A stretch of DNA of 64,000 nt from Sphaerulina vaccinii (lineage: Eukaryota; Ascomycota; Dothideomycetes; Mycosphaerellales; Mycosphaerellaceae): contig JAKUDP010000006.1 of the NCBI GenBank assembly GCA_022570795.1, positions 930,001 through 994,000 of the forward strand, read 5' to 3'. The position numbers and the translations under genes were made by a program. The notes beneath the pieces are model-generated. The model was not told the origin of the DNA and searched no databases. It saw only the letters and a program-made list of their open reading frames with translations. Position 1 is the stretch's first letter; every line of letters begins with the position of its first letter. This document shows positions 1 to 10,231 of the stretch, piece after piece.

Positions 1-1064
1 CAATGGACCTTATGCAGCGATGACAGAACTTACTGCTGTGCTTGACAGTCCTTTGAGCAGTACGCTACACTCTTACACTTGCCACAATTGGAGAGAGACT
101 TCTCTCCTTCTCCCGGCTGCTTCTGACATACTTTGCAGTATGAGAGTGTTGATATTGAGGACATGATGATCTAAGCAGTGAAGGACTTTAATGGCGCCTA
201 GCTGGAGCTGGCAGGCGTCGCGTGTGGTGGAACGTGGTTCTCTTTGTACCAGTTTTCCTAAGCTGCTGGACAGTTCTTTCGGGTTGGAATGACCATTGTG
301 TATCAGTCAGAGAAGAAAAGTGCACCATCAGCCCTTATACCAGCGTTTGTCTCCAGGCAGCGAGGCCTCAGAGAATTTCCATGGGTACGCGTTATATGTC
401 CTTGACCGCGTCGTAGTACGCCGTATATTGGCGACATACTGGCGACGGAGCAAACAACCTGCCAGTCATCTCAGAATACAGCTGCAGTAAGCCGTTCGTT
501 ACGCAAGAGCTCCGTTCCTGCATGTCTGCTGCATATGCCGAATATCGAGGCATTGATCGGTATGTTCATGTCCCAGCTGGAAGGCAAGTCCGGACAGTAT
601 GACTCTTGAATATCCGAGCGTGCTATTTGATGGAGTCCGAATCGGTCGAGTTGACTTCACAGTTCGTTTTTCTCGGTCGACTGGCAGCACGCGAGCGCTT
701 GCGAAACATCTTGTTCGACGCGTAAGAGGTTGCGAAGAACATCTGTTGATATTGTCGCTGAAGCTGAAGTGGTTCACCGCCAAGCACGGCAAGGATTGCC
801 CTTGACAACAGCTCCAACTCTCCAGTGCGACCGTTACTGAAACCTTCTTTCCGATGATTAAGGACAAACATTGTTACAATGACAGGGCAGTCGCATCTCA
901 CAAGACTTCACCTGCCCATCTCAACTCGCACCGGACTTCCGTACGATCTCAGCATCAACAAACACAAGACCGCGCAAATCAGAGAGATGCAAACAAGCCA
1001 TCGCCACCCCACCGACATTGCCCAATTCTTGCCGACATAAGGCTGCGATCCATTCTCAAACCTT
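1..1064. other. Intergenic region left of the GH3 gene
   Basis: I see no supportable gene here. All reading frames are short, low-complexity-free and unlike known proteins, and they overlap one another on both strands. The last few hundred bases before position 1065 should contain the promoter and 5' leader of the glucosidase gene. The extreme left could hold the end of a gene lying outside the window, but no frame supports that. Confidence 0.5.
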
Positions 1065-3602
1065 ATGGAGTCTATGAATGAAAAGGAAGTCGCGGTCACC
1101 ACAACCAGCCACGCATTCGAAGACTCACCTCTCCTCGGAGACACTCGCAGAGAGCGAGCTTTTCTCTGGGTGCAAAAGCACAAGTGGATCTGTGGAGCCG
1201 TAATCATGTTGCTCTTATTGCTACCTCTCCTGGCGCTCCTCACTTTGCATAGCAAAGCAGAGGCGAATTGGACGAGTGAGGTGGTCTACCCGTCACCCCA
1301 AGGATATGGCGCAGAAAACTGGGCTGCCGCCTATGGCAAGGCGAAAGCTCTGGTAGCCAAAATGGACCTCAAGGACATGAACAACATCACGATTGGCTAT
1401 GGAAATGCTGGCACCGGATGTGTTGGTGTTTCAGGATCTGCGAACAAGACTGGCTTTCCCGGATTGTGCTTACACGACGCTGGAAATGGAGTGAGAGACA
1501 CGGATGGGGTGAACTCCTATGCTTCTGGTATCTCTGTTGGAGCTTCGTGGAATGTGACGCTGGCTAGAGAACGTGCAGTGTTCATGGGTGCCGAGTTCAA
1601 AACAAAAGGCGTGAACGTGGCATTGGGACCAGTGGTTGGGCCAATCGGTCGCGTCCTCACTTCTGGCCGCAATTGGGAAGGCTTCGCAAGCGACCCTTAT
1701 CTCGATGGTGTCCTCGGTGCGGAGTCTGTGTTAGGATTGCAACAAAGTGTCATCGCGTGCATCAAACATCTTGTGGCAAATGAACAGGAAACGAACAGGA
1801 ACCCAATCAACGACAACGATGGCACGATCCCAAGCCAGAGCACGAATATCGACGACCGAACTATGCACGAGCTATACCTGTGGCCTTTCCAGGATGCAGT
1901 CAAAGCTGGAGTTGGAAGTGTGATGTGCTCATACAACAGAATCAATCAGAGCTATGGTTGCGAGAATTCCAAAATCATGAATGGCATGCTCAAGGGCGAG
2001 ATGAACTTTCAGGGCTTCGTAATGTCGGACTGGAACGCCCAGCACTCCTCGCTGAACTCTGCTAATGCAGGTCTCGATATGGCATTGCCAGTCAGTGACT
2101 ACTGGGACGATAACAAGCTTGCAGACGCTACGGATGGTTTCGATAGTGAACGACTCGTGGACATGGCTACGAGAATCCTTGCCACATGGTATCAGTTTGG
2201 TCAAGATGCCCCTGACTTCCCACCACTGGGTATTGGAATGCCTGCAGACATTCTCGAGCCTCATGATTATGTCGACGCCAAGGATCCGGCAGCGAAAGGC
2301 TCACTTCAACGACAAGCAATTGAAGGTCATGTTCTAGTCAAGAATGTCAACGGCGTTCTCCCACTCAACAAACCGAAGACACTATCAATCTTTGGTTATG
2401 ATGCGATTGCCCAGGCTCATTTCAACCCCGGCACGGGTGACTGGACGCAGAACAGAGAAGCCATCAGTCTACAGCAGCCACAAGAACAACAGATTATGCG
2501 CAATGAGCCCGTGACAGGCGCACCATCAAAGTTCATGGGCACTCTTATTGTCGGTGGTGGCAGTGGCAGCAACAATCCTGCCTACATCAGCAGTCCGTAT
2601 GATGCTATACAGGCCAAAGCTTATGACGATGATACTTCCATCTTTTACGACTTCACCTCTTTTGACCCAAAGGTGGTGCCAAGCTCTGATGCCTGCCTAG
2701 TGTTCATCAATGAGTATGCGAGCGAGGCATGGGACCGTCCGGGTCTAGCTGATGAAGAAAGTGATGACCTGGTCAAGAGCGTAGCATCGCAATGCAACAA
2801 CACGATAGTTGTCATTCACAACGCTGGTCCACGTCTTGTAGACGAATGGATCCAGAACAGCAACATTACAGCCGTGATGTTCGCTCATCTACCAGGTCAG
2901 GATGCGGGCCGGGCTGTCGTATCGCTGCTGTACGGCGAGCTCAGTCCATCTGGTCGTCTACCGTACACTGTAGCCAAGAAGGCCTCCGACTACAAAGACC
3001 TGGCTGGACCTTGCATCGATAAGTCTCGGGACCCTCAGTGCGTCTTCAGTGAAGGTGTCAATATCGATTACCGCAGCTTCCTCGCGCGGGATGCGACTCC
3101 ACGATTTGAGTTCGGCTTTGGGCTCACGTACACGACGTTCATGTATGAAGGCCTGAACATCAAGATCAATGCTACATCGACATCGCACTCTGTCAACACT
3201 GCACCTGTGTATGCTAATGGCACTACCAACCAGAATGCAGGCCGGGATGATGTTACTGTTGGTGGACTCAAGTCGCTTTTCGAGAGCGTGGGCACTATAA
3301 GCGCTACCATCACGAACACGGGCAAGGTCGCTGCTGCCGAGGTGGCACAGCTATACATACAGATTCCTGTCCCGGATGACAGCCTTGGAGACAACCCTAA
3401 CACCCGCACACTACGTGGCTTTGACAAGGTCAACATCGAGCCTGGCGACAATGCCAAAGTCAGCTTTAACTTAAGGAGGAAGGACATCTCGTATTGGAAC
3501 GCCTTGAACCAGACTTGGGTCGTACCTGACGGCGAGTATCAGGTGTATGTTGGCAAGAGTGTGTTGGATACACCTCTCACAGATACCTTTAAGCTTGAGT
3601 GA
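1065..3602 (+). CDS. Membrane-anchored glycoside hydrolase family 3 beta-glucosidase
   Basis: Single exon, 845 residues. Residues 1-40 are polar and probably cytosolic, residues about 42-62 form one strongly hydrophobic helix, and the rest should face outside, so this is a type II membrane enzyme and not a freely secreted one. GH3 (alpha/beta)8 domain, then the alpha/beta sandwich, then a C-terminal fibronectin III-like domain (from about residue 740), in the usual order. The nucleophile is the Asp of the MSDW motif (about residue 322); the Glu of ASEAW (about residue 554) is my candidate acid/base. The family removes terminal beta-glucosyl residues from cello-oligosaccharides or glucosides. 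ATG 1065 is followed by a second in-frame ATG at 1074; either would keep the helix. It is upstream of, and on the opposite strand from, the Zn2Cys6 regulator. Family call is firm; substrate is not known. Confidence 0.93.
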   Translation: MESMNEKEVAVTTTSHAFEDSPLLGDTRRERAFLWVQKHKWICGAVIMLLLLLPLLALLTLHSKAEANWTSEVVYPSPQGYGAENWAAAYGKAKALVAKMDLKDMNNITIGYGNAGTGCVGVSGSANKTGFPGLCLHDAGNGVRDTDGVNSYASGISVGASWNVTLARERAVFMGAEFKTKGVNVALGPVVGPIGRVLTSGRNWEGFASDPYLDGVLGAESVLGLQQSVIACIKHLVANEQETNRNPINDNDGTIPSQSTNIDDRTMHELYLWPFQDAVKAGVGSVMCSYNRINQSYGCENSKIMNGMLKGEMNFQGFVMSDWNAQHSSLNSANAGLDMALPVSDYWDDNKLADATDGFDSERLVDMATRILATWYQFGQDAPDFPPLGIGMPADILEPHDYVDAKDPAAKGSLQRQAIEGHVLVKNVNGVLPLNKPKTLSIFGYDAIAQAHFNPGTGDWTQNREAISLQQPQEQQIMRNEPVTGAPSKFMGTLIVGGGSGSNNPAYISSPYDAIQAKAYDDDTSIFYDFTSFDPKVVPSSDACLVFINEYASEAWDRPGLADEESDDLVKSVASQCNNTIVVIHNAGPRLVDEWIQNSNITAVMFAHLPGQDAGRAVVSLLYGELSPSGRLPYTVAKKASDYKDLAGPCIDKSRDPQCVFSEGVNIDYRSFLARDATPRFEFGFGLTYTTFMYEGLNIKINATSTSHSVNTAPVYANGTTNQNAGRDDVTVGGLKSLFESVGTISATITNTGKVAAAEVAQLYIQIPVPDDSLGDNPNTRTLRGFDKVNIEPGDNAKVSFNLRRKDISYWNALNQTWVVPDGEYQVYVGKSVLDTPLTDTFKLE

Positions 3603-4321
3603 GGGAATTAGCTTGGGTCTTTGAATGGGCGAGAGCCACCACGCCACTGGATATGCAGCTGGACTAGTTTTGCCAGCAGCACACGATCCGGAGAGGCTTG
3701 GGATTGGAACTATGAATTGAAGTGAATCATGATAGCCCATGGGCATTCTATCGTGTCTTTTTAGCTATCATGACTGTAACGAGAACAATGACATTTCACA
3801 TCCATACGAACTTGTACCTGCTCCTTTCCCGACAGTTCTGATGATCGATTGCTGTGATGCATAATATCTCGGTCGGAAGAGAAGGATAGGTCATGGCTGG
3901 TGCATGGACACAGTCTTGAGAAGGCAATATTCTCGAAATCTCGTTAACTCTAGTTTTCGCTAATGCTGGTTTACGTTGCCTGTCAATTGGGCTTAAGAAA
4001 GGCATTAAGGACAGGGACTATATATTCGTCTTGTGGAATGGGTATTGTTGAGGCACCTCATCGTCGTCCCAGTAGTTTCGGGCAACCCTAGGGCGTTCTC
4101 ATTTGAGTCTGTCTCGAATCCATGCGAGCGACTTTCACATCCACCTTTCGCTCGCTCTGAGGAACGCCGCGGCGACGCGCTCACCGATGCGAAGTTTGTA
4201 GCAGATGTGTTGATGCCGTGAGCCCGCCTTCATAGCGTACCTTGCGGGCTGACCTTTGTATTGATGAAGACCATCGGATTGTACTAGTACTCAGCCTCTG
4301 TGATTCCACTCCATGTGCTAC
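3603..4321. other. Intergenic region between convergent GH3 and Zn2Cys6 genes
   Basis: Holds the 3' ends of two convergent genes and, from about 4033, one copy of a dispersed repeat that recurs near 36.7 kb (listed separately). No reading frame here resembles a protein. Confidence 0.5.
4033..4257. repeat. Dispersed degenerate repeat, copy 1
   Basis: Three blocks match, in the same order, blocks near 36.7-36.9 kb: 4051-4111 against 36752-36812, 4153-4168 against 36839-36854, and 4234-4254 against 36875-36893. The strongest shared word is TTTCGGGCAACCCTA. Spacing differs slightly, as expected for old copies with small indels. No coding capacity or clear terminal inverted repeats are visible. 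It is likely a remnant of a short non-autonomous element; the exact ends are uncertain. Confidence 0.6.
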
Positions 4322-6199
4322 TCATCGATTGCCCAGACACTTCTCTGCTTCCGAACCAGCCTCTGCCATTTCTCGACGATACTCGCTCGAATGTGGCTTG
4401 TGGCGAGCAGATATCTGCATATGAGCATACACCATTGCTGGAATTAGGAAGAACCTTTCCGGCACGTTGTTCAACTTGACCTTCTGTTCCATGAAGCCGA
4501 AGAAGCTTCTAAACGTATCGAAGAGCGCAGCGCGACCACCCTCGACTGACAGAAGCGTAGTCTGGACCTCGTCTTCATCTCTGTATAGCTCGAGGGCGAC
4601 TATCATGATCGCATGTCGTGTCTCAGAACGGAACATTGCGCCATCGCTTGCTAGTAAAGCTGCGAATGCGCTGATGCCTTCGTCTCCTCTCCAAACGGGG
4701 CTTACCTCGCGCATATGGCGCCGAGCCAGTCGAATGGCCATGCCTCTGGAAATGTAGAACGCAGGCTCGCCGTCCATGGCGAAGAACAGTCGATGCAACG
4801 CTGACATGCATTGGCGATACACGAAGAACACGTATTCGTACTGGAAGGTACGGCGATCGGCTGGAATGTCTTGGCGGGTGCTTACAGGCGCGAATGCCTT
4901 GGTCAGTGCAGTACTTAGCTCGACTGCTTGCTCGAACATCAGATGCTTTTCGTTGTTGAGCACGGCAAGAATCTTGTGACGGAGTGGGAGAGATCTCGTA
5001 AGAATTCGTCGCAGACTGGTTTGGTCCAATTCGTTCTGCACATCTACCTCCTGGCCGTTCGGCAGAGCGGTCTCCTGCTCACTTGTGTGACTGGGGACAG
5101 CAGGCGGCATACCAGCTGCGAGGCAGGCATGCTGATCCAGCTCCATGATCGTGTTCCAGAGTGCGTGTCCGTCAAGATTTGCGCCATTTCCATGAGCTTC
5201 GACTCGCTCGCTCCTGTGTAGGCTCAAGGACATCGCGGCCCGCACACAGTCGCCAGATCTGATATAATTGGCAGTGATGTCGGAGCATAGTACTTGCTCG
5301 GCCAGGTTGAGCAGCCCCAGAAGTCGAACAGATCTGATATGCAGCTCGCCAGATTCTATTACTGTCTCTGGCAGTCGCGATGCGAGATCGAGCCATCGCG
5401 AAACCTTTTCTGGACAGACGGGCGCTTTCTCAGGTGCATATGTCGCATTACCCAACGCCATCACTAGCAGCGTCTCCAGCATCGAAGATATAGTGGTCGT
5501 TTGCGGATCAATGAGCATGGCGCCATAGCTCTGCTCGAATGACATGCGATCTATCAGAGGGAATAGTGTATGCCAGGTATCAAAGTACCGCAGAATGAGT
5601 TCCATGGATGTATTCAATGGGCGCATATCTTCGTAGATCGACGCTGCCGTATGGTCTACCAGGTTCGTCAAAGTACGTTTGCGTTTGGGTCCTGCGTCGT
5701 CCTCATCATGCCGATCGCTAAGGCTGCTTCTCTCCACGTAGACCATAAGAGGGTCGAAATGCTGCACAATGCCAGGAGAGTGAGTCCTTCCGCGCAATGA
5801 TCCATACTTCGGACTCCAGATCCAATCATGAGTAGCATATCTCGACTCCTTTCTAGTAGTCATTTTACCTGCGTCGATGATGGCTTGGATCTCCTGTCTT
5901 GCGGCGTCCGCTCGTTCCAACAGGGTGTGTAGGTTCGATCTTGGCGCCTGAAGTTCAGTAGAGCTTTCTTCCGTAACAGCTTGACCATCATTTGGTTCTT
6001 GCGTCGTCGAGGTAGCCGATGTAGAGTCCGAGTTCAGAGGCTGCAGACCATCGAACTTGCATTCATCCGCACAGCCGTGCTTCTGGCATTGCAAGCAGGG
6101 AAGTGTTCTCGAGCACTTCACCTTTCTTTTGTGGCAGACAGAGCAGGACGACTGTGGCCTCGGCCGCTTGTGCTGTCGCCGAGTGTTTGCGGCGCTCAT
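4322..6199 (-). CDS. Zn2Cys6 (GAL4-type) transcription factor
   Basis: About 625 residues from the ATG at 6199. An in-frame ATG at 6325 would add 42 residues that look like leader, and I prefer 6199 because it puts the zinc cluster 19 residues from the start, as is usual. Cysteines at about 19, 22, 29, 35, 38 and 47 give CX2CX6CX5CX2CX8C, preceded by a basic stretch; the cluster binds CGG-type half sites in this family. The middle (about 190-450) has the helical fungal-specific regulatory region with a WHTLFPLID-like motif. Nuclear regulator; its target is unknown. It is divergent from a P450 gene across about 745 bp, which makes that P450 a natural candidate target, but that is inference from position only. 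Confidence 0.9.
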   Translation of the reverse strand: MSAANTRRQHKRPRPQSSCSVCHKRKVKCSRTLPCLQCQKHGCADECKFDGLQPLNSDSTSATSTTQEPNDGQAVTEESSTELQAPRSNLHTLLERADAARQEIQAIIDAGKMTTRKESRYATHDWIWSPKYGSLRGRTHSPGIVQHFDPLMVYVERSSLSDRHDEDDAGPKRKRTLTNLVDHTAASIYEDMRPLNTSMELILRYFDTWHTLFPLIDRMSFEQSYGAMLIDPQTTTISSMLETLLVMALGNATYAPEKAPVCPEKVSRWLDLASRLPETVIESGELHIRSVRLLGLLNLAEQVLCSDITANYIRSGDCVRAAMSLSLHRSERVEAHGNGANLDGHALWNTIMELDQHACLAAGMPPAVPSHTSEQETALPNGQEVDVQNELDQTSLRRILTRSLPLRHKILAVLNNEKHLMFEQAVELSTALTKAFAPVSTRQDIPADRRTFQYEYVFFVYRQCMSALHRLFFAMDGEPAFYISRGMAIRLARRHMREVSPVWRGDEGISAFAALLASDGAMFRSETRHAIMIVALELYRDEDEVQTTLLSVEGGRAALFDTFRSFFGFMEQKVKLNNVPERFFLIPAMVYAHMQISARHKPHSSEYRREMAEAGSEAEKCLGNR

Positions 6200-6943
6200 G
6201 GTTCGGAGTGGTCGTGTCGAGACCGTGGGCAGGCATACAAAGATTGATCTTGTCAATAATTGAGCTCGGTGATGAAGACCCTTGCAATTCGGCGAACTCG
6301 AGGAGCATTCGTCATCCAACTTCAAGCAGGAATGGAATTGAATGCGACAGCAATGAATATCGGCGGTACCTACACGTCAGTACACTCCATTTGATGCCTC
6401 TGTCTCGGCGAACATGATATTTCGATGGAGTCGTCAATGTCTTGATGGCATAGGCAAAGCCTGCTACTGTATCCTCAGCGGCCGAGGAAATACGTCCCAT
6501 GAGCGCATTTTCAGTGTGTAAACAGCTGACGCGTGCTCAAGTCAATTTCACATGGACGAGAATCTTGGAGATGAGCATGATTGTGCTTTGAGGTGATGTT
6601 GTTGTCGCCGCGAGGACTGAGACGCGTGGAAAAGAAACAAATCTGTAGATGCCAAGAACGTCTCATTCGGCCACAACAGACTTTTCGCATCTCATCATCA
6701 ACAACAAGCTTCACTAAGATGACGGCAACTGCGTGGCGCACGCGAGAGTCCTGTGCATGCACGGCATTACTAGGGTTCTGAGAAGGTAGGGCCATCTTTC
6801 GGCAGCTCACAGTGGAGACATGATGATGGATTGGCCTATCTCAGGATGACACTTCACGTCTTGACTCATCGCTAACCAGGCCTATACCATTGGCACAAGT
6901 CCAGCTCTTCACTTTCCTAGGCATAACAAAGGTCACATACGGA
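6200..6943. promoter_or_regulatory. Shared upstream region of the regulator and P450
   Basis: About 745 bp between the divergent ATGs at 6199 and 6944. It must contain both promoters. No TATA box, CGG-spaced dyad or other site stood out strongly enough to list. The frame of the P450 is open upstream to a TTG at 6890 but there is no earlier in-frame ATG. Confidence 0.55.
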
Positions 6944-8425
6944 ATGGGTCTTGTCGAGAGCATAACAGCTGAGGCATCACTCGCCACAGTGGTTCTCTAT
7001 GCCTTGCTTGCATCTCTGGCTGCGTACATCATCTACCGAACATACCTCGACCCTCTTTCGCACGTTCCTGGACCGCTCACATGTCGACTTACATCCTTCT
7101 GGTGCTGGGGTCATTCATTTCTCGGCGATGAATCTCGACAAATTCAAGCTCTGCACGAGCGATACGGTCCCGTAGTCAGGATAGCACCGAACGAAGTCAT
7201 CTTCTCGGAAGGAGAAGCACTGGCACCGATATACTCAGAGAAGGGAGGCTTCCTCAAAGCGCCAGCCTACGCGAACTTTGACTCCGAAGGCCACCAGACT
7301 ATCTTCTCTGCTCTGGATCCAGCTCATCGAGCAAAGAGAAGCAAGGCAGTCATGCCGCTGTTCAGTACCGGAGCACTTCGTTCTCGCAGCGATGCCATCG
7401 AAAGCTGCATTGACCGGTTCATCCAACGCCTTCGTCGCGACATTGACATGGCACGCGAGACTGCCAAGATTACCGGCGAAGCATCTCCAGTCGATGTCCT
7501 CAATCTCTCAAGAGGCCTAGCAATCGACTCCGTCTGCTCCTACCTCTTCGGCAAATCCTACAACGGCTGCAACGAAACTTCCACTCAACTGTCAGCATCT
7601 CAATACGTCGACTCAGTAGTCTCAATCGGACGCTTCTTCTTCCTACCACCCTACCTCTTCATCCCAGTCTTCATGCTCTATCAGAAACTCTATCCAGCAA
7701 CCAAGGAAGAACTACTCAGTCAACAAAAAGTCGAAAACTTCACTCTTCCTCTCGTCTCCAATCCTCCAGCAGAGCAGGACTTATACCAAACGCGCCTCAC
7801 CGCGGCCGGTATCTCGCCAGAAGAAACCGACGTCCAAATGAAAGACGTAATCTTCGCGGGCACAGATACCACAGGCACGAACTTCAGTATGTTGTTATGG
7901 AATCTCGCAAAGCACCCTCCGATATACAAAAAGCTTCAACAAGAAGTCCTCGCCGCGGACAGCGCTGAGAACGATCTTCCTTATCTTGTAGCAATAGTGA
8001 AAGAATCTCTCCGAACTTCAATGGCGAATCCTACGCGGTTTCCGAGGATTGTTCCGCCGAATGGTTGGACATATACTTCCCCTTCTGCTCAGAAGAGCTA
8101 CTTCTTTCCAGGAGGCACGCAGGTTGGTTTACAACCTTGGACTTTGCATTTCAATCCTGCTGTCTTTCCTGACCCTTATCTGTTCAAGCCGGAACGGTGG
8201 TTGAATCCTACCAAGGAGATGTTGAGAGATTGGATACCTTTTGGTTTAGGTCCTAGACAATGTATTGCGAGAAATTTGGCTATGCATGAGATGAGGTTGG
8301 CTACAGCAGCTATAGCGAGAGCTGGCGTGTTAGAGAGTGCGAAGGTTGTGGAGGAAAGGGTTGAGGTTGTGGAGTGGTTTAATGCTAAAGTTGTTGGGGA
8401 GAAGGTTGAGATTGTTTGGGAGTGA
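6944..8425 (+). CDS. Cytochrome P450 monooxygenase
   Basis: Single exon, 493 residues from the first in-frame ATG (6944); a longer reading from 6890 would need a TTG start and adds nothing recognisable. A hydrophobic N-terminal anchor (about residues 12-30) is followed by the proline-rich hinge, as in microsomal class II P450s in the ER membrane. The I-helix motif AGTDTT lies near 305-310, ExxR (ESLR) near 354, PERW in the meander, and the heme-binding loop FGLGPRQCIA with the ligand Cys at about 440. Needs NADPH-P450 reductase. The substrate and CYP family cannot be told from sequence reading. Only 30 bp separate its stop from that of the convergent MAK11 gene. Divergent from a Zn2Cys6 regulator. 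Confidence 0.93.
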   Translation: MGLVESITAEASLATVVLYALLASLAAYIIYRTYLDPLSHVPGPLTCRLTSFWCWGHSFLGDESRQIQALHERYGPVVRIAPNEVIFSEGEALAPIYSEKGGFLKAPAYANFDSEGHQTIFSALDPAHRAKRSKAVMPLFSTGALRSRSDAIESCIDRFIQRLRRDIDMARETAKITGEASPVDVLNLSRGLAIDSVCSYLFGKSYNGCNETSTQLSASQYVDSVVSIGRFFFLPPYLFIPVFMLYQKLYPATKEELLSQQKVENFTLPLVSNPPAEQDLYQTRLTAAGISPEETDVQMKDVIFAGTDTTGTNFSMLLWNLAKHPPIYKKLQQEVLAADSAENDLPYLVAIVKESLRTSMANPTRFPRIVPPNGWTYTSPSAQKSYFFPGGTQVGLQPWTLHFNPAVFPDPYLFKPERWLNPTKEMLRDWIPFGLGPRQCIARNLAMHEMRLATAAIARAGVLESAKVVEERVEVVEWFNAKVVGEKVEIVWE

Positions 8426-8455
8426 TTGCTCATCTCGAATCCATGGGATCATGAG

Positions 8456-9931
8456 TTATTCGCTATCGTCGGAATCATCCCCGGCTCCTGCCTCTGCCAT
8501 TCCTTCTGTTGCATCATCTACGCCGTTGGTCGCTTTGCCATCGAGTATGAAGGCTCCTAGACAGGTTACTCTGTCGCCAGTTTCGTGGGTGGCGAGTAGT
8601 TGTCCGGTTTGCTTCGCTGTGCCTTGCGCACTGCCTTTTTCGAAATCTGTCACTGACCATAGACGAATCGCGCCATCGCTACCAGCTGTGATGAAGATCG
8701 TGTACCCAGGTGAGTTGAGTACCTCAAAGTCCTTGATACGTCCCGAAACTCCAGCTGCTTCGCCTCCTAGTTGCGCAACACAGCTGAGTTGCGGCAGTTG
8801 TTTGCTTCCTTCTGATACCTCTTCCACTGAACTGATGTCGTAGAAGAGTATCCTTCCATCCTCGGTAGAAAGCGCCAGATAGTTGTTATTCGCCACAGAC
8901 GCAAAACGCATCTGATGAAGCTTCGTAGGTCGCTCCGGCTTAACCACAGCTTTCGGTTTTGAATCAATCCCAAAGACTGCTGCACCTCGTTCGAATACCA
9001 CAACATAATTCTCTCCGGCCTCATCCCATAGCACTCTCCTTCCCTCGCCACTCGAGAACTTGCTTTCTCCAACCTGTTTCAGCAGATCGACTTCGAAATT
9101 CAGCACTCCAGCTTTCTTTCCTGTCGTCAAATTCCACAATCTCAAAGACTTCTCTCCTCGCCCCACACTCAGCATCAACTTCTGACTAGGATGAATGGCA
9201 AAATCGTTCACTCCAGCAGAAATCTCTCCTGGCGCAGCAGTGTCTCCTGAAGGTCGACCTTGAGGTTTAGGTACAGGAGCTTTCATAGATCCTAACATCG
9301 TCCAATCTCGAGTTCGGGAAATCGCAATTGTGGAATCTTCTGCAGAGCTGAACAGTTTCGATTTGATGGGGAAGTGAAGTTTCGTGATAGCGCGATCGTG
9401 ATGGACAAGACTGCCTAAGGATTTGTTTCTGGGATTCTCTGCTGCGGTGACTCCAGAGAGAGAAGGTAGATTTGGTCTTGCGCCTGGAGCTGGAGGCGCT
9501 GTAGATAAGCTGTAGACGTTGATGCGTTCATCTGAGGATCCGGTTGCGAGGAGGCGCTTGTCTGCATCTTCTGAGGGAGAGATTGCTAAGCAGCGAATTG
9601 CTGAGGAGTGGGCTGCGAAGAGGAAGGTGTCTGAGAAGGAGATGCTATCATCTTGTGTTGTCAGTTGGAGCGCTGATTGTGGTATGCTTGCTTGGAAGCC
9701 GTGCAAGACGCGTTCGTAAGATCCAGTCACGATCTGTACATGTATGGGGGTCTTCGAGTTGGCTGTTCCATTGCTGGTATTCGTCGCCGCGGAAGAGGCC
9801 TTTTGGATGCTGCTTTTTTGAGATTTGCTTGTCGTTTGAGAAGTACGTGGCGACGCGAGCGCAGCTTTCTTGACGGGCTTCTGCTGGGCAGTAACCTCTA
9901 CGCGCTTTCGTTTCCCGTTGACGGTAGCCAT
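8456..9931 (-). CDS. MAK11: Mak11/PAK1IP1-like WD40 protein, 60S ribosome assembly
   Basis: Single exon, 491 residues from ATG 9931. The frame continues upstream to 10060, but the start at 9931 gives a lysine-rich N-terminus expected of a nucleolar protein. A basic tail of about 80 residues precedes WD40 blades; visible blade ends include GSSDERINVYSL, a block with SAEDSTIAISRTRDW, and GRGEKSLRLWNLTTGKKAG, the last being characteristic of Mak11. The C-terminus is very acidic (ending DDSDDSE). In yeast Mak11 acts early in pre-60S maturation with Rlp24. Convergent with the P450 gene and divergent from EAF1. Confidence 0.85.
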   Translation of the reverse strand: MATVNGKRKRVEVTAQQKPVKKAALASPRTSQTTSKSQKSSIQKASSAATNTSNGTANSKTPIHVQIVTGSYERVLHGFQASIPQSALQLTTQDDSISFSDTFLFAAHSSAIRCLAISPSEDADKRLLATGSSDERINVYSLSTAPPAPGARPNLPSLSGVTAAENPRNKSLGSLVHHDRAITKLHFPIKSKLFSSAEDSTIAISRTRDWTMLGSMKAPVPKPQGRPSGDTAAPGEISAGVNDFAIHPSQKLMLSVGRGEKSLRLWNLTTGKKAGVLNFEVDLLKQVGESKFSSGEGRRVLWDEAGENYVVVFERGAAVFGIDSKPKAVVKPERPTKLHQMRFASVANNNYLALSTEDGRILFYDISSVEEVSEGSKQLPQLSCVAQLGGEAAGVSGRIKDFEVLNSPGYTIFITAGSDGAIRLWSVTDFEKGSAQGTAKQTGQLLATHETGDRVTCLGAFILDGKATNGVDDATEGMAEAGAGDDSDDSE

Positions 9932-10231
9932 TTCGTCCAAGATGTGCGAGAGTGTGTTTGAAAAGTTGAAGGCTTGAGAAAATATGCCTGCCCCAAGGCT
10001 TAATGGCTCGGGCGATGCCGCAAAAGTCTGGAGAGAGAACAGGGCTTTGGCCTCCAGCAAGCCGACCGACGACGGACACCACTCACAGTCAAGCAGTCAA
10101 GACAGCATCGGTGCAACACTTCGACCACGCACGCACGTCTTTACAGTTCACAATATTCCCTCCCCAGCAGCACCTCGCTCGTCTGTTGTTCTTGACTGAA
10201 TAACAGATGCAGCGCATCGCTGTAACAGTTC
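9932..10231. promoter_or_regulatory. Bidirectional upstream region, MAK11/EAF1
   Basis: 300 bp between the two divergent ATGs. Both genes serve growth functions (ribosome assembly, chromatin acetylation), so a shared promoter is plausible. I see no clear TATA box. Confidence 0.5.

Noticed and set aside
6890..6943. Longer P450 starting at 6890
   Set aside because: The codon is TTG and the added 18 residues match nothing; the first ATG is 6944. The same holds for TTG-started extensions of the ABCC gene (20411), the RALF-like precursor (17226) and the small gene near 25013.
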